Shown here one piece after another: positions 52,329-60,472 of a stretch of 64,000 bases of DNA. A program made the translations under genes and the position numbers. Under the pieces are notes generated by a model, which saw nothing but the letters and a program-made list of their open reading frames with translations, did not search any database and was not told the DNA's origin. The DNA lies in NCBI GenBank assembly GCA_947503965.1, contig CANNFU010000004.1, forward strand, positions 186,001 through 250,000. Direction: 5' to 3'. The DNA comes from an uncultured Paracoccaceae bacterium. Its GTDB lineage: Bacteria; Pseudomonadota; Alphaproteobacteria; Rhodobacterales; Rhodobacteraceae. Numbering within the stretch: the stretch's first letter is position 1; each line of letters begins with the position of its first letter.

Positions 52329-53102
52329 ATGTCCAACACCGCCCTTATCACCGGTGCCTCTTCGGGCATTGGCCGCGAATTCGCGCGCTATCACGCTGAA
52401 AAAGGCGGTGATCTGATCATCACCGCACGCCGGGCAGAAGAGCTTGATGCCCTCAAAGCCGAGATTGAGGGCGACCATGGCGTCACCGTCACGACAATCG
52501 CTCTGGATTTGGCAGGGGCCGAAGGGGCGCAGAAATTATACGACGCCATCAAAGGCCAGCGGGTTGATATCCTGATCAACAATGCAGGCTTCGGCGGGCA
52601 TGGGCTTTTCATTGAACGTGACCTTGCCACCGACCTTGCCATGATCGATCTGAACATCAAATCACTGGTCACACTGACCCATCTTGTCGCCCGCGACATG
52701 GCACAGAAAGGCGGCGGCAAGATCCTGAATGTCAGCTCCACCGCCAGTTACATGCCCGGCCCACTGCAAGCGACGTATTTCGCAACCAAGGCCTATGTCA
52801 GCAGCTTCTCGCAAGCACTGGCAGAGGAACTGAAGGACAAGGGCATCACCGTTACCGCGCTTGAGCCCGGTTATGTGGAAACAGAATTCGCCGCCCGCGC
52901 TGATCTGGATGGCACCGACCTGACCAAATCGGGCGCGACACCGCGCAGCGTGGCCAAGTTTGGGTATGACGCCATGCGTCGCGGCGAATTGCGCGCAATC
53001 AATGACGGGCGGCTGCGGTTCATGCTGAATTGGGTTTTCCCAATGCTACCGCGCTGGACCCAGCTGAAAATGATACGCAGGATGCAGGAAAAGAAAAGCT
53101 AG
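52329..53102 (+). CDS. SDR-family oxidoreductase
   Basis: A 257-residue short-chain dehydrogenase/reductase. The cofactor motif TGASSGIGREFARYHAEKGG (TGxxxGIG) lies near residue 9, NNAGFGGHG near residue 85, and the catalytic Ser-Tyr-Lys set in NVSSTASYMPG … YFATKAYVSSF is present. ALEPGYVETEF is usual in the DltE-like branch. The substrate is unknown. A bidirectional terminator follows. Confidence 0.9.
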   Translation: MSNTALITGASSGIGREFARYHAEKGGDLIITARRAEELDALKAEIEGDHGVTVTTIALDLAGAEGAQKLYDAIKGQRVDILINNAGFGGHGLFIERDLATDLAMIDLNIKSLVTLTHLVARDMAQKGGGKILNVSSTASYMPGPLQATYFATKAYVSSFSQALAEELKDKGITVTALEPGYVETEFAARADLDGTDLTKSGATPRSVAKFGYDAMRRGELRAINDGRLRFMLNWVFPMLPRWTQLKMIRRMQEKKS

Positions 53103-53114
53103 AGCAGCACAAAG

Positions 53115-53149
53115 AAAAAAGGCCACGCCCAAGGGGTATGGCCTTTTTT
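53115..53149. terminator. Bidirectional rho-independent terminator
   Basis: Stem AAAAAAGGCCA/TGGCCTTTTTT with a 13-base loop. The A run on one side and T run on the other let it end transcripts from both the SDR gene and the convergent VPLPA-CTERM gene. Confidence 0.85.
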
Positions 53150-53167
53150 CAATTCTGGACACACCAA

Positions 53168-53827
53168 TCAGGCGATCGTGCGACCGCGCGATGCAACACC
53201 CAGTGCGCCCATACCCGCCAGCAAAAGCAACAGCGATGCAGGCAGCGGCACCGGTGCAATTTCATAACTGATATTGTCGATCGCACCTGAATCGCGACCA
53301 AAGTTAAAGGTCAGTTCAGTCACATTCGTCCAGTCCAAGAGGCCTGAACTGGTAAAGAAGTTGTCAAAGGCACTGCCGCGCGGCGTGCCGACAACTGTTG
53401 TGTTATCGTTATTGTCGGTGACGCTCACGTCTCCGTCATCCAGGAAATCGAACCCAAGAAAGTTGATGGCCTGCGAAAAGCTGAAGTGAATCCAGCCGCC
53501 GCGTCCGTCATCATCTGCCGTGTGGCTGTTTTCTTGAATGATCAGCGCATTTCCGGTGTGAATGTCATAATTTTCACCATCAGTCGTAAAAGGCGCCTCA
53601 AGGTCGGGATCGCGCGTTCCGCTCAGTGACGTGTCAAAGATCCACGCCTCGTTCGGGGAGGAACTGGAATTCCCTCTGGCCGTAACGGTCGCGATGACGC
53701 CACCTTCCAAAGTGATCGAGTTGATCACATCACCATGCGAATAGCCTTCGAATGTCAGTGTGGCAGCGTTTGACGCCCCTGCCGCAAAAACACCTGCGGC
53801 CACCGTTGCTAAAAATACATTTTTCAT
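53168..53827 (-). CDS. VPLPA-CTERM sorting-domain secreted protein
   Basis: A 219-residue exported protein with a signal peptide (NVFLATVAAGVFAAGASNA), a beta-rich body (LTFEGYSHGDVINSITLEGGVIATV; WIHFSFSQAINFLGFDF), and the C-terminal sorting signal VPLPASLLLLLAGMGALGVASRGR: a VPLPA motif, hydrophobic helix and Arg-rich end. This is the Rhodobacteraceae variant of PEP-CTERM, processed by an exosortase not in this window, and tied to surface or exopolysaccharide release. ATG 53827 or 53833 are both possible. Confidence 0.87.
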   Translation of the reverse strand: MKNVFLATVAAGVFAAGASNAATLTFEGYSHGDVINSITLEGGVIATVTARGNSSSSPNEAWIFDTSLSGTRDPDLEAPFTTDGENYDIHTGNALIIQENSHTADDDGRGGWIHFSFSQAINFLGFDFLDDGDVSVTDNNDNTTVVGTPRGSAFDNFFTSSGLLDWTNVTELTFNFGRDSGAIDNISYEIAPVPLPASLLLLLAGMGALGVASRGRTIA

Positions 53828-53833
53828 ATGCAC

Positions 53834-54137
53834 CCCAATCAGTCTTAACGATAGTTAACCTAATGTGAACAAGATGACTGACATTCGCGGCGCGATCAAG
53901 CCATGTTGCAATTTTGGCCACATTTGTGATGATCTTTGGCAGGTATCGGAAACAAAACCGCACATCTGCCGAAATTGCGTGCAAACCAGCAATAATGTCA
54001 TGTTAGTTTAGCCTATCCTATACGCATATCGACCTGTGGTTCCGGCTCAAAACGCGCGGCTCTTCGTTAACTTGTATGTTACGTGAAACGCGAACGGGGC
54101 AGGAACAACACATCGACCGCGCACCCGGCAACAACCC
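53834..54137. other. Intergenic stretch upstream of the VPLPA-CTERM gene
   Basis: About 300 bases with no protein-like frame on either strand. The half next to the VPLPA-CTERM gene is A/T-rich (TTAACGATAGTTAACC around 53,850) and probably holds its promoter. The half near 54,060-54,137 belongs to the 3' flank of the pentapeptide gene. No repeat or RNA was recognised. Confidence 0.5.
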
Positions 54138-55796
54138 TCACCGCAGTCGAAACCGGGTCCGAAGCCCCAGCCCAAGAAAGAAAAGCAAGATAAACCCGAC
54201 AACGGTCTGCGCTGCGGCGAAGGTTTCCATCCACGGTATCGCATCAAGCTGCTTTGTCTCCGCATCTAGAAACGTGCGCTGAAACCCGAAAAATTTGAAC
54301 ATCGTGGCAAAGGAATAAGCCGCCCCCGTCCCCCACCCCATCGCGGCTTTGGCGGCATAGAGCCAAGCCCCAATCGCCCAGACCAATGCGATCCAACCCA
54401 AAGGGCGCATGATCGAATAGCCGAAATTCGACAGCGCCTCGTAAGCATAGATATGCGCGGTCCGATACCAAGGCTCCGCCCGTGCCGCCGCATGCATCTC
54501 GCGGCGGAAAAAGAAGTGTTCCTCTTGCGGCAACATCTGGCGCGCCATCGCGTTGCGAAGGGAAGCCATCGATTCCTTCAAGCTTGAAAAGTTTTGCTGC
54601 GAGTCTCGTAAATTGGGCAAACCTGTCTTGACCGTTGGCCAGTGGCCGTCTTTCGCTGTTAACCCAGTGAAGGATGGTATGCTGGCACCCGTAAAGTCCG
54701 GCAGCACATGCGGAAATACTGCGCCCTCAAAAGATATCGGCCCACCAAAGATAGCGTTAGCAAAGCTCAGTGTTTTGGCTTTCCCTTCGTAAGGACCAAA
54801 ACGTCGCTTCGAAAAATTTGCACCCTGTGCGAAATCTACATAATCAAACAGAGTCTCAGTACCAAATGCCCCAAGTGGCTTTTCTTTGAATTCTTGACCT
54901 TGACCGTAAAAATCCGCGCGGCCGTGAAACTTGGTTAAATTGAAAACTGTACGCCCCGAAAAATCTGTCCCACGGAACAACGCACGTTCCGCAAAAACAA
55001 CACTCAAAAAGCTGACATCATCCAAAAAAACCACGTCCGAAAACCAAGCGTCCGACTCAAATTTCACCTGGTAGAATTTTGCGTCTTTATGGAAAACAGC
55101 GTCAGACCAATGGATAAAGCCTGCAAACACCGCCTCAGTGAAATCAGCAGTTTCATTCAAAAAAGCAGACTTGAAGAATGATACGCCCCCAGCAAATTGT
55201 GTTTTTCGGAAAAAGGTCCATGACCTGAATTGCGCGCTGTTGAATTCTACGTGCTTCTCAAACATTGTATCGTCGCAGCAGCATTCGCCAACAAACTTTG
55301 CATGACTAAGGTTACTATGCTTTTTGAAGGTCGCATCCCTAAAACTGACACCATTCCAGAAAACCGCTGCACTTAAGAAAACCAAACCTTCAAAAACAGA
55401 GCCGCGAAAATCAACGTACTCCGGAAAGATCGCCGACTGTAATTCAAGCTCGTTGGCAAATACCGTTTCCGTCAAATCTACGCGATCAGATGGGCTTGGA
55501 ATATCTGGCACCGTAGCAGCATCGGGATTACGGCGTTTGAACTCCGCAATGAACCGGCCTGTCACTTCATCTGCTATTTCCTTTGACCAGACGATCTCAG
55601 CCAAATCCTGTTTGGTCAGATTGGCAAGATTTTCGCGCTCCTCAGTCCGCATATTCGAACAGGACCAAGCATTCCACAATCTCAGGTTATCATCCAACAG
55701 GTCTGGGTCAGTGTCCTCTCCCTCCGACTCTCCATAAAGGGTCATCAGGATGTACCATGGGTTCTGGTTCCGGTCTCTCAATTTGGCTTCAGCCAT
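54138..55796 (-). CDS. Pentapeptide-repeat membrane protein
   Basis: A 552-residue protein. Residues 1-100 are acidic and unassigned; about residues 105-360 hold a pentapeptide-repeat helix with Phe about every fifth residue (DFRGSVFEGLVFLSAAVFWNG; NETADFTEAVFAGF), although many repeats deviate from the A(D/N)LxF ideal. A helical linker follows, then two or three membrane helices (PLGWIALVWAIGAWLYAA; AQTVVGFILLFFLGLGLRTRF) laid out like the end of an ion-channel module, but without a TVGYG selectivity filter. The middle of the gene is A/T-rich relative to the flanks. It diverges from rimO. Function unknown. Confidence 0.85.
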   Translation of the reverse strand: MAEAKLRDRNQNPWYILMTLYGESEGEDTDPDLLDDNLRLWNAWSCSNMRTEERENLANLTKQDLAEIVWSKEIADEVTGRFIAEFKRRNPDAATVPDIPSPSDRVDLTETVFANELELQSAIFPEYVDFRGSVFEGLVFLSAAVFWNGVSFRDATFKKHSNLSHAKFVGECCCDDTMFEKHVEFNSAQFRSWTFFRKTQFAGGVSFFKSAFLNETADFTEAVFAGFIHWSDAVFHKDAKFYQVKFESDAWFSDVVFLDDVSFLSVVFAERALFRGTDFSGRTVFNLTKFHGRADFYGQGQEFKEKPLGAFGTETLFDYVDFAQGANFSKRRFGPYEGKAKTLSFANAIFGGPISFEGAVFPHVLPDFTGASIPSFTGLTAKDGHWPTVKTGLPNLRDSQQNFSSLKESMASLRNAMARQMLPQEEHFFFRREMHAAARAEPWYRTAHIYAYEALSNFGYSIMRPLGWIALVWAIGAWLYAAKAAMGWGTGAAYSFATMFKFFGFQRTFLDAETKQLDAIPWMETFAAAQTVVGFILLFFLGLGLRTRFRLR

Positions 55797-55886
55797 CGCA
55801 CCACCTCAATTTGTGACCACAATCTTTAATCCAACGCCGGACTACAACCCATTCCCAACCCCCGCCCCTCACGCTATACGCCGCCC

Positions 55887-57284
55887 ATGACCCAGAACCC
55901 GCCCAACCTCCGCCCCGACCTCGCCAATGCGCGCGTCGCCGACACCCGTCGCCCCGGCCAGCCCACCATCGGCATGGTCTCTCTCGGCTGCCCCAAGGCG
56001 CTGGTCGACAGCGAACGCATCCTGACGCGCCTGCGCGCCGAAGGCTACGCGATCTCGCCCGACTACACGGGGGCCGAGGCGGTGATCGTCAACACCTGCG
56101 GTTTCCTCGACAGCGCCAAGGCGGAATCCCTCGATGCGATAGGCGAGGCGCTGCAGGAAAACGGCAAGGTCATCGTCACCGGCTGCCTTGGGGCCGAACC
56201 CGATTATATCCGCGAACACCACCCGCAAATCCTCGCCGTGACGGGGCCGCACCAATACGAACAGGTACTGGACGCGGTCCACAGCGCCGTGCCCCCGTCG
56301 CCCGATCCGTTCATCGACCTGCTGCCCGGCACCGGGGTCAGTCTGACCCCCCGCCACTACAGCTATCTGAAGATTTCCGAAGGCTGTAACCACAAATGCA
56401 AATTCTGCATCATCCCCGACATGCGCGGCAAACTCGCCTCCCGGCCCGCCCACGCGGTGCTGCGCGAGGCGGAAAAGCTGGTGCAGGCCGGGGTCAGGGA
56501 ACTCCTGGTCATCAGCCAGGACACCTCCGCCTATGGGCTTGACCGGAAATACGATACGAACCCGTGGAAGGATGGCGAGGTGCGCAGCCACATCACCGAC
56601 CTCACCCGCGAACTGGGGCAACTGGGGGCCTGGGTGCGCCTGCACTACGTCTACCCCTACCCCCACGTGCGCGACCTGATCCCGCTGATGGCGGACCCCG
56701 ATAACGGCGTGCTGCCATACCTCGACATCCCGTTCCAGCACAGCCACCCCGACGTGCTGCGGCGCATGGCCCGGCCTGCGGCAGGGGCCAAAACGCTGGA
56801 CGAAATCGCCCGCTGGCGGTCCGACTGCCCCGACATCACCCTGCGCTCCACCTTCATCGTCGGCTACCCGGGCGAGACGGAGGCCGAATTCCAGCACCTC
56901 CTCGATTGGCTGGACGAAGCGCAACTCGACCGGGTCGGCTGCTTCCAATACGAAAACGTCGCCGGGGCGCGGTCAAACGCCCTGCCCGACCACGTCGCCG
57001 ACGAGGTCAAGCAAGAGCGGTGGGAGCGTTTCATGGCCAAATCGCAAGCGATTTCAGAGGCAAAACTGGCCGCCAAGGTCGGCCGCGTGCTGGAGGTCAT
57101 CGTGGACGACATCGACGAAGACGGCATCGCCACTTGCAGGACATGGGCGGATGCGCCGGAGATCGACGGGAATCTGTTTATTGACGAGGGGGCTGAGGGA
57201 TTGAGCGTTGGGGAAGTGATTCATGTTGAAGTTGAAGACGCCAACGAGTACGATCTCTGGGGGCGAATTACTTCGCAGGTCTGA
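55887..57284 (+). CDS. rimO: Ribosomal protein S12 methylthiotransferase RimO
   Basis: A 465-residue radical SAM enzyme that adds a methylthio group to Asp88 of ribosomal protein S12. The N-terminal UPF0004 domain has [15 protein letters not shown] and [10 protein letters not shown] with its cluster cysteines; the radical SAM cluster is [18 protein letters not shown] (CxxxCxxC); [13 protein letters not shown] [15 protein letters not shown] is RimO-specific; a TRAM domain closes the protein. The sequence is strongly GC-rich. The gene behind it starts 5 bases after the stop yet has quite different codon use. Confidence 0.97.
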   Translation: MTQNPPNLRPDLANARVADTRRPGQPTIGMVSLGCPKALVDSERILTRLRAEGYAISPDYTGAEAVIVNTCGFLDSAKAESLDAIGEALQENGKVIVTGCLGAEPDYIREHHPQILAVTGPHQYEQVLDAVHSAVPPSPDPFIDLLPGTGVSLTPRHYSYLKISEGCNHKCKFCIIPDMRGKLASRPAHAVLREAEKLVQAGVRELLVISQDTSAYGLDRKYDTNPWKDGEVRSHITDLTRELGQLGAWVRLHYVYPYPHVRDLIPLMADPDNGVLPYLDIPFQHSHPDVLRRMARPAAGAKTLDEIARWRSDCPDITLRSTFIVGYPGETEAEFQHLLDWLDEAQLDRVGCFQYENVAGARSNALPDHVADEVKQERWERFMAKSQAISEAKLAAKVGRVLEVIVDDIDEDGIATCRTWADAPEIDGNLFIDEGAEGLSVGEVIHVEVEDANEYDLWGRITSQV

Positions 57285-57289
57285 CTATT

Positions 57290-58612
57290 TTGAAATTCAA
57301 AGACATCAACGTTTCCAATCTAACTGTGAATCCTAGTAATGATCGGCACGGTCCCACCGGATCAGAGGAAGCAGCGATAATATGGCTGTTCGCCAACAAA
57401 TCAAAAGAGATGAGGAAGCTAGCGGCCAAGATCGCGCGTGTTGGTAGGGTATTTGATAGCCCACTAGTCGTGAAAGATGGCGATAAGTACGTTGTGAGAG
57501 ACGGCAATCGCCGAGTTACTTGTGTGAAACTCATTCATCAACCCAGCCAAGCACCCCCTGAACATCAAAGCTTCTTCGCTTCGCTCAATCAAGAAGCGGG
57601 CTCCAGACTTTCAACAAGCCTGACATGCCAGGTCGAGGACAATACTGATGTTGTTGAGCAAATTCTCGAAACTCGTCACAACGGAGTTCAAGAAGGCGAA
57701 GGACAATTACCTTGGGGCACGCGAGAAAAGGCTATTCACGCCAACCGAGTCAGCGGAAGGTCTGACTATGCCTGGTCACAGAGAATAGAGGACTATCTAA
57801 TCGCGCAAGGGCATCATGATGAAGCCCTCACGATAAAGCGCTCCACGTTAGATAGACTCCTATCCGCAAGAAAACATCGTGAGAGGCTTGGTCTATCTGA
57901 GGATTCAAAGGGACGGTTGACGTCCGCGCAATCACCGGAAAATACGACCAAGCTTCTATTAAAACTGGTCGAAGATATGAGCGAGAAGCGCCTTACGCTA
58001 AATGAGTTGCTGAAGGCTGCAAATAAAGTTGCATACATAGATATGCTTGACTCGAAAGGCCTGTTACCTGCTTTGCAGAGTGCGCCAATTTCTCCGCCAG
58101 CAAAGAAAAGTGCAGCTAATAAAGCTACTTCCGATACACCAGTAGCGAAAAAGTCATTACCGACCCAAAGAACAACCCTAATACCACGTCATGTGAACTA
58201 CCATTTCAACTGGTCTCAAGGACAAACCAAGATTCATCTGGCTTGGGAACAACTTCAATATCATCTTGATTTGACGAAGAACAAATTCGCAGTGGCAGTC
58301 GTACTCCGGACGCTAATAGACCTCACGGCTCAAAACTTTCTCAATAAGAACGGTATGCAATCCAAGAACAAACTCACGAGAGACTTACGACATATAAATC
58401 AAACGCTGTTCGATAGAGGTTTATTGGAGAAAGGTTTGCAAAGAGATGCTCTCCGAATAATTGAAGGCGGAACATCATCTGACTCAATCGAGAGTTTACA
58501 GAGGGTTTTACACTCAGAAAGCCACCTTCCAACTAAAGATGATTTGACCACCATGTGGGATTGTCTTGAACCACAGCTAGTGGCGTCTCTTAAATCATGT
58601 CAGCGGCTATAA
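57290..58612 (+). CDS. ParB-like N-terminal domain protein with unassigned C-terminal domain
   Basis: A 440-residue protein of the ParB/Srx-nuclease type. The N-terminal part has FDSPLVVKDGDKYVVRDGNRRVTCVKLI, with the G-N-R-R form of the DGHHR-like motif. A central HTH-like region (KRSTLDRLLSARKHRERLGL) and a Lys/Ala/Pro-rich linker (residues 260-300) follow. The C-terminal domain (KFAVAVVLRTLIDLTAQNFL; SLQRVLHSESHLPTKDDLTTMWDCLEP) resembles one common in accessory ParB-like proteins. The start is TTG 57290, five bases after rimO and without a good ribosome site. Codon use is A/T-rich, a sign of transfer. A role in DNA handling or defence is inferred. Confidence 0.72.
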   Translation: MKFKDINVSNLTVNPSNDRHGPTGSEEAAIIWLFANKSKEMRKLAAKIARVGRVFDSPLVVKDGDKYVVRDGNRRVTCVKLIHQPSQAPPEHQSFFASLNQEAGSRLSTSLTCQVEDNTDVVEQILETRHNGVQEGEGQLPWGTREKAIHANRVSGRSDYAWSQRIEDYLIAQGHHDEALTIKRSTLDRLLSARKHRERLGLSEDSKGRLTSAQSPENTTKLLLKLVEDMSEKRLTLNELLKAANKVAYIDMLDSKGLLPALQSAPISPPAKKSAANKATSDTPVAKKSLPTQRTTLIPRHVNYHFNWSQGQTKIHLAWEQLQYHLDLTKNKFAVAVVLRTLIDLTAQNFLNKNGMQSKNKLTRDLRHINQTLFDRGLLEKGLQRDALRIIEGGTSSDSIESLQRVLHSESHLPTKDDLTTMWDCLEPQLVASLKSCQRL

Positions 58613-58625
58613 TCTCTTTACTCCC

Positions 58626-58669
58626 GCCCGGCATCGCCGGGCAGCGCCCGGACCTCCCCCATGGGGAGG
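58626..58669. repeat. GC-rich REP-like hairpin pair
   Basis: Perfect stem GCCCGGC/GCCGGGC with an ATC loop (58626-58642), then CCTCCCC/GGGGAGG with a CAT loop (58653-58669). No T run follows. Its GGGCAGCGCCCG segment resembles one at about 32,616, next to the tandem hairpins there. Confidence 0.6.
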
Positions 58670-58851
58670 GCGCTTCGCACCCACCCCGAGGTCCAGACGC
58701 TTCCCAGATGTCGTGCACTAGGCCCGCCGCGGGGTTAGCTGCGCTCTGTTTATCCATCCCGCCCTGATCTACGCGTCCGTTGCCCCGGCCATCAGAGGCG
58801 GGCAATCGGTGAACCGGCCGCTCTGCGACGGTGACGACCACACATCATACG

Positions 58852-58885
58852 AAAAAAACGACCGCATCTCTTCATCTGCGGTCGC
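58852..58885 (-). terminator. Rho-independent terminator (minus strand)
   Basis: Stem CGACCGCA/TGCGGTCG with an 11-base loop; on the minus strand it runs into TTTTTTT. It ends the small secreted-protein gene at 58916. Confidence 0.85.
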
Positions 58886-58915
58886 TCAATTGGCACTGGG
58901 CCTCAGGATTGGGAT

Positions 58916-59143
58916 TTAAGACGTGACCTCTCGGGCCGCGCCGTAATTGCAGCCGCTGCCGCCCGACAGATCCTTCATTGGCGAAGCGGTTTCGGCCAGT
59001 TCAACGCAAGCCTGCGCGCCGGCATCCCATGTCATCCCCACAGCACAGCTTTGGGCGACGGGTTCGGTTGGGGCGGGCAAGGTGGTCTCTTGTGCAAATG
59101 CCGACATCGGCAGCAAGGCAAAGGCGAGTACGGTAAGACGCAT
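58916..59143 (-). CDS. Small secreted Cys/Trp-motif protein (75 aa)
   Basis: A 75-residue exported protein with a signal peptide (LTVLAFALLPMSAFA, cleaved before QETTL). The mature part contains SCAVGMTWDAGAQACVE, a C-x-x-G-x-x-W-D-x5-C pattern likely closed by a disulfide, and a C-terminal CNYGAAREVTS. The same signal-peptide style and the same Cys/Trp pattern occur in the gene at 61824, suggesting a small family. Its own terminator follows. Function unknown. Confidence 0.72.
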   Translation of the reverse strand: MRLTVLAFALLPMSAFAQETTLPAPTEPVAQSCAVGMTWDAGAQACVELAETASPMKDLSGGSGCNYGAAREVTS

Positions 59144-59291
59144 GATAGTCCTCCTGCTGGGGTGCGTGACGTAAGGTTAGCGCGAACCGCATGAAAATCA
59201 AAGAACCGCACTGTCGCACCCCTTGACCCACATCAAGGCGCAAAACGCCCGTTTCTGTTAGCCAGTCCCCAACCAGATAAAGGAGAGGGAC

Positions 59292-60155
59292 ATGAAGGAC
59301 ACCGTTGCCGAGGCCAAACCGAAACCACGCAGCCGCCGTAGACCGGCAAGTCTGCCCAAGCTCGCCCGCCGCCCGTATGAGGCGGAAAAGGCTGAATTGC
59401 AGGCCGAACTGCTTAAGGTACAGCTATGGGCGCAAGAGACTGGCCAACGCTTTGTTCTGCTGTTCGAAGGACGCGATGCCGCTGGCAAGGGGGGCACGAT
59501 CAAACGGTTCACCGAACATCTCAACCCGCGTGCGGCCCGTGTCGTGGCACTGAACAAACCCACCGACGAGGAAAAGGGGCAATGGTATTTTCAACGCTAC
59601 ATCAACCACTTGCCCACATCGGGCGAAATGGTTCTCTACGACCGCAGCTGGTACAACCGCGCCGGTGTCGAGCGTGTGATGGGTTTTTGCGAGCCTGCCG
59701 AATACCTTGAATTCATGCGCCAGACGCCAGAGCTCGAACGGATGCTGACCCGCTCGGGTATCCGCCTTTACAAATACTGGTTCTCGGTGACGCAGGACGA
59801 ACAAAAGGCACGCTTTGAAAGCCGCGCAACCGATCCGCTGAAGCAGTGGAAACTGTCCCCTATCGACAAGGCGTCGCTGGACAAATGGAACGATTACACC
59901 GAGGCGAAAGAAGCGATGTTTTTCTACACCGATACGGCCGACGCGCCGTGGACGGTGGTCAAATCGAACGACAAGAAAAGCGCGCGGATCAATTGCATGC
60001 GCCATTTCCTGTCGACATTGAATTATCCTGGGAAAGACTTGAACGTTGCCCAACCTCCGCAGCCCGAGATTGTGGGCAGCGCCAAACGGGTAATTCACCG
60101 GGCGGATCACATTCTGGGCACAGCATTGCATCCAGAGACACGCCACGTGAAATGA
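59292..60155 (+). CDS. ppk2: Polyphosphate kinase 2
   Basis: A 287-residue cytoplasmic kinase that uses polyphosphate to phosphorylate nucleotides. Walker A (FEGRDAAGKGGTIKRF), Walker B (LYDRSWYNRAGVERVMGFC) and the lid region (VTQDEQKARFESRATDPLKQWKLSPID) are diagnostic, and the class I-type single domain length fits. The ribosome site AAAGGAGAGGGAC precedes ATG 59292. Nucleotide preference (ADP or GDP) cannot be read from sequence alone. It faces a 317-base gap downstream. Confidence 0.94.
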   Translation: MKDTVAEAKPKPRSRRRPASLPKLARRPYEAEKAELQAELLKVQLWAQETGQRFVLLFEGRDAAGKGGTIKRFTEHLNPRAARVVALNKPTDEEKGQWYFQRYINHLPTSGEMVLYDRSWYNRAGVERVMGFCEPAEYLEFMRQTPELERMLTRSGIRLYKYWFSVTQDEQKARFESRATDPLKQWKLSPIDKASLDKWNDYTEAKEAMFFYTDTADAPWTVVKSNDKKSARINCMRHFLSTLNYPGKDLNVAQPPQPEIVGSAKRVIHRADHILGTALHPETRHVK

Positions 60156-60472
60156 ATCCATTAGATACGTGACCATTTCACAATTGCATTTGAATGCTTC
60201 ATCGCGTCTCTAGGCGTGATGGAGCAAAGGCATCTCGACGCTAAAAACGCGACAGTCCCGTGTCCATATCGTGGGCATTAGTCTCAGCATAAAAAATATT
60301 TTTATTCAATATCAATACCTTATATTCAAACTCGCGACGGACATTCTTTTGGCCGAAGAAAGAGTGTCAATTGGCACCGATAAGTGACGTCACAAATGCA
60401 AGGGTCAGTGCATCGAGAGCTCATTTTCTCGTGAATATTGTATTTAATATTTGAGTTAAGGGAGACAGACCA
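60156..60472. other. A/T-rich intergenic stretch upstream of the 318-residue gene
   Basis: About 320 bases, much richer in A/T than the rest of the window (for example AAAAAATATTTTTATTCAATATC near 60,290). No gene is seen on either strand. It probably holds the promoter of the next gene, whose ribosome site AAGGGAG lies just before 60,473. TATATT near 60,330 could be a -10 element. Confidence 0.5.

Larger units (their letters stand above)
58613..58915. other. Intergenic stretch with GC hairpins
   Basis: About 300 bases with no convincing gene. It begins with two adjacent hairpins (58626-58669) and ends with a minus-strand terminator (58852-58885). The part in between, 58,670-58,850, is GC-rich without protein-like frames. 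Confidence 0.5.

Noticed and set aside
55869..56948. 359-codon minus-strand open frame
   Set aside because: Antisense to rimO, whose radical SAM motifs are unmistakable.
58590..58841. 83-codon minus-strand frame overlapping the end of the ParB-like gene
   Set aside because: It is made largely of GC hairpin sequence, has no ribosome site and no protein-like pattern.
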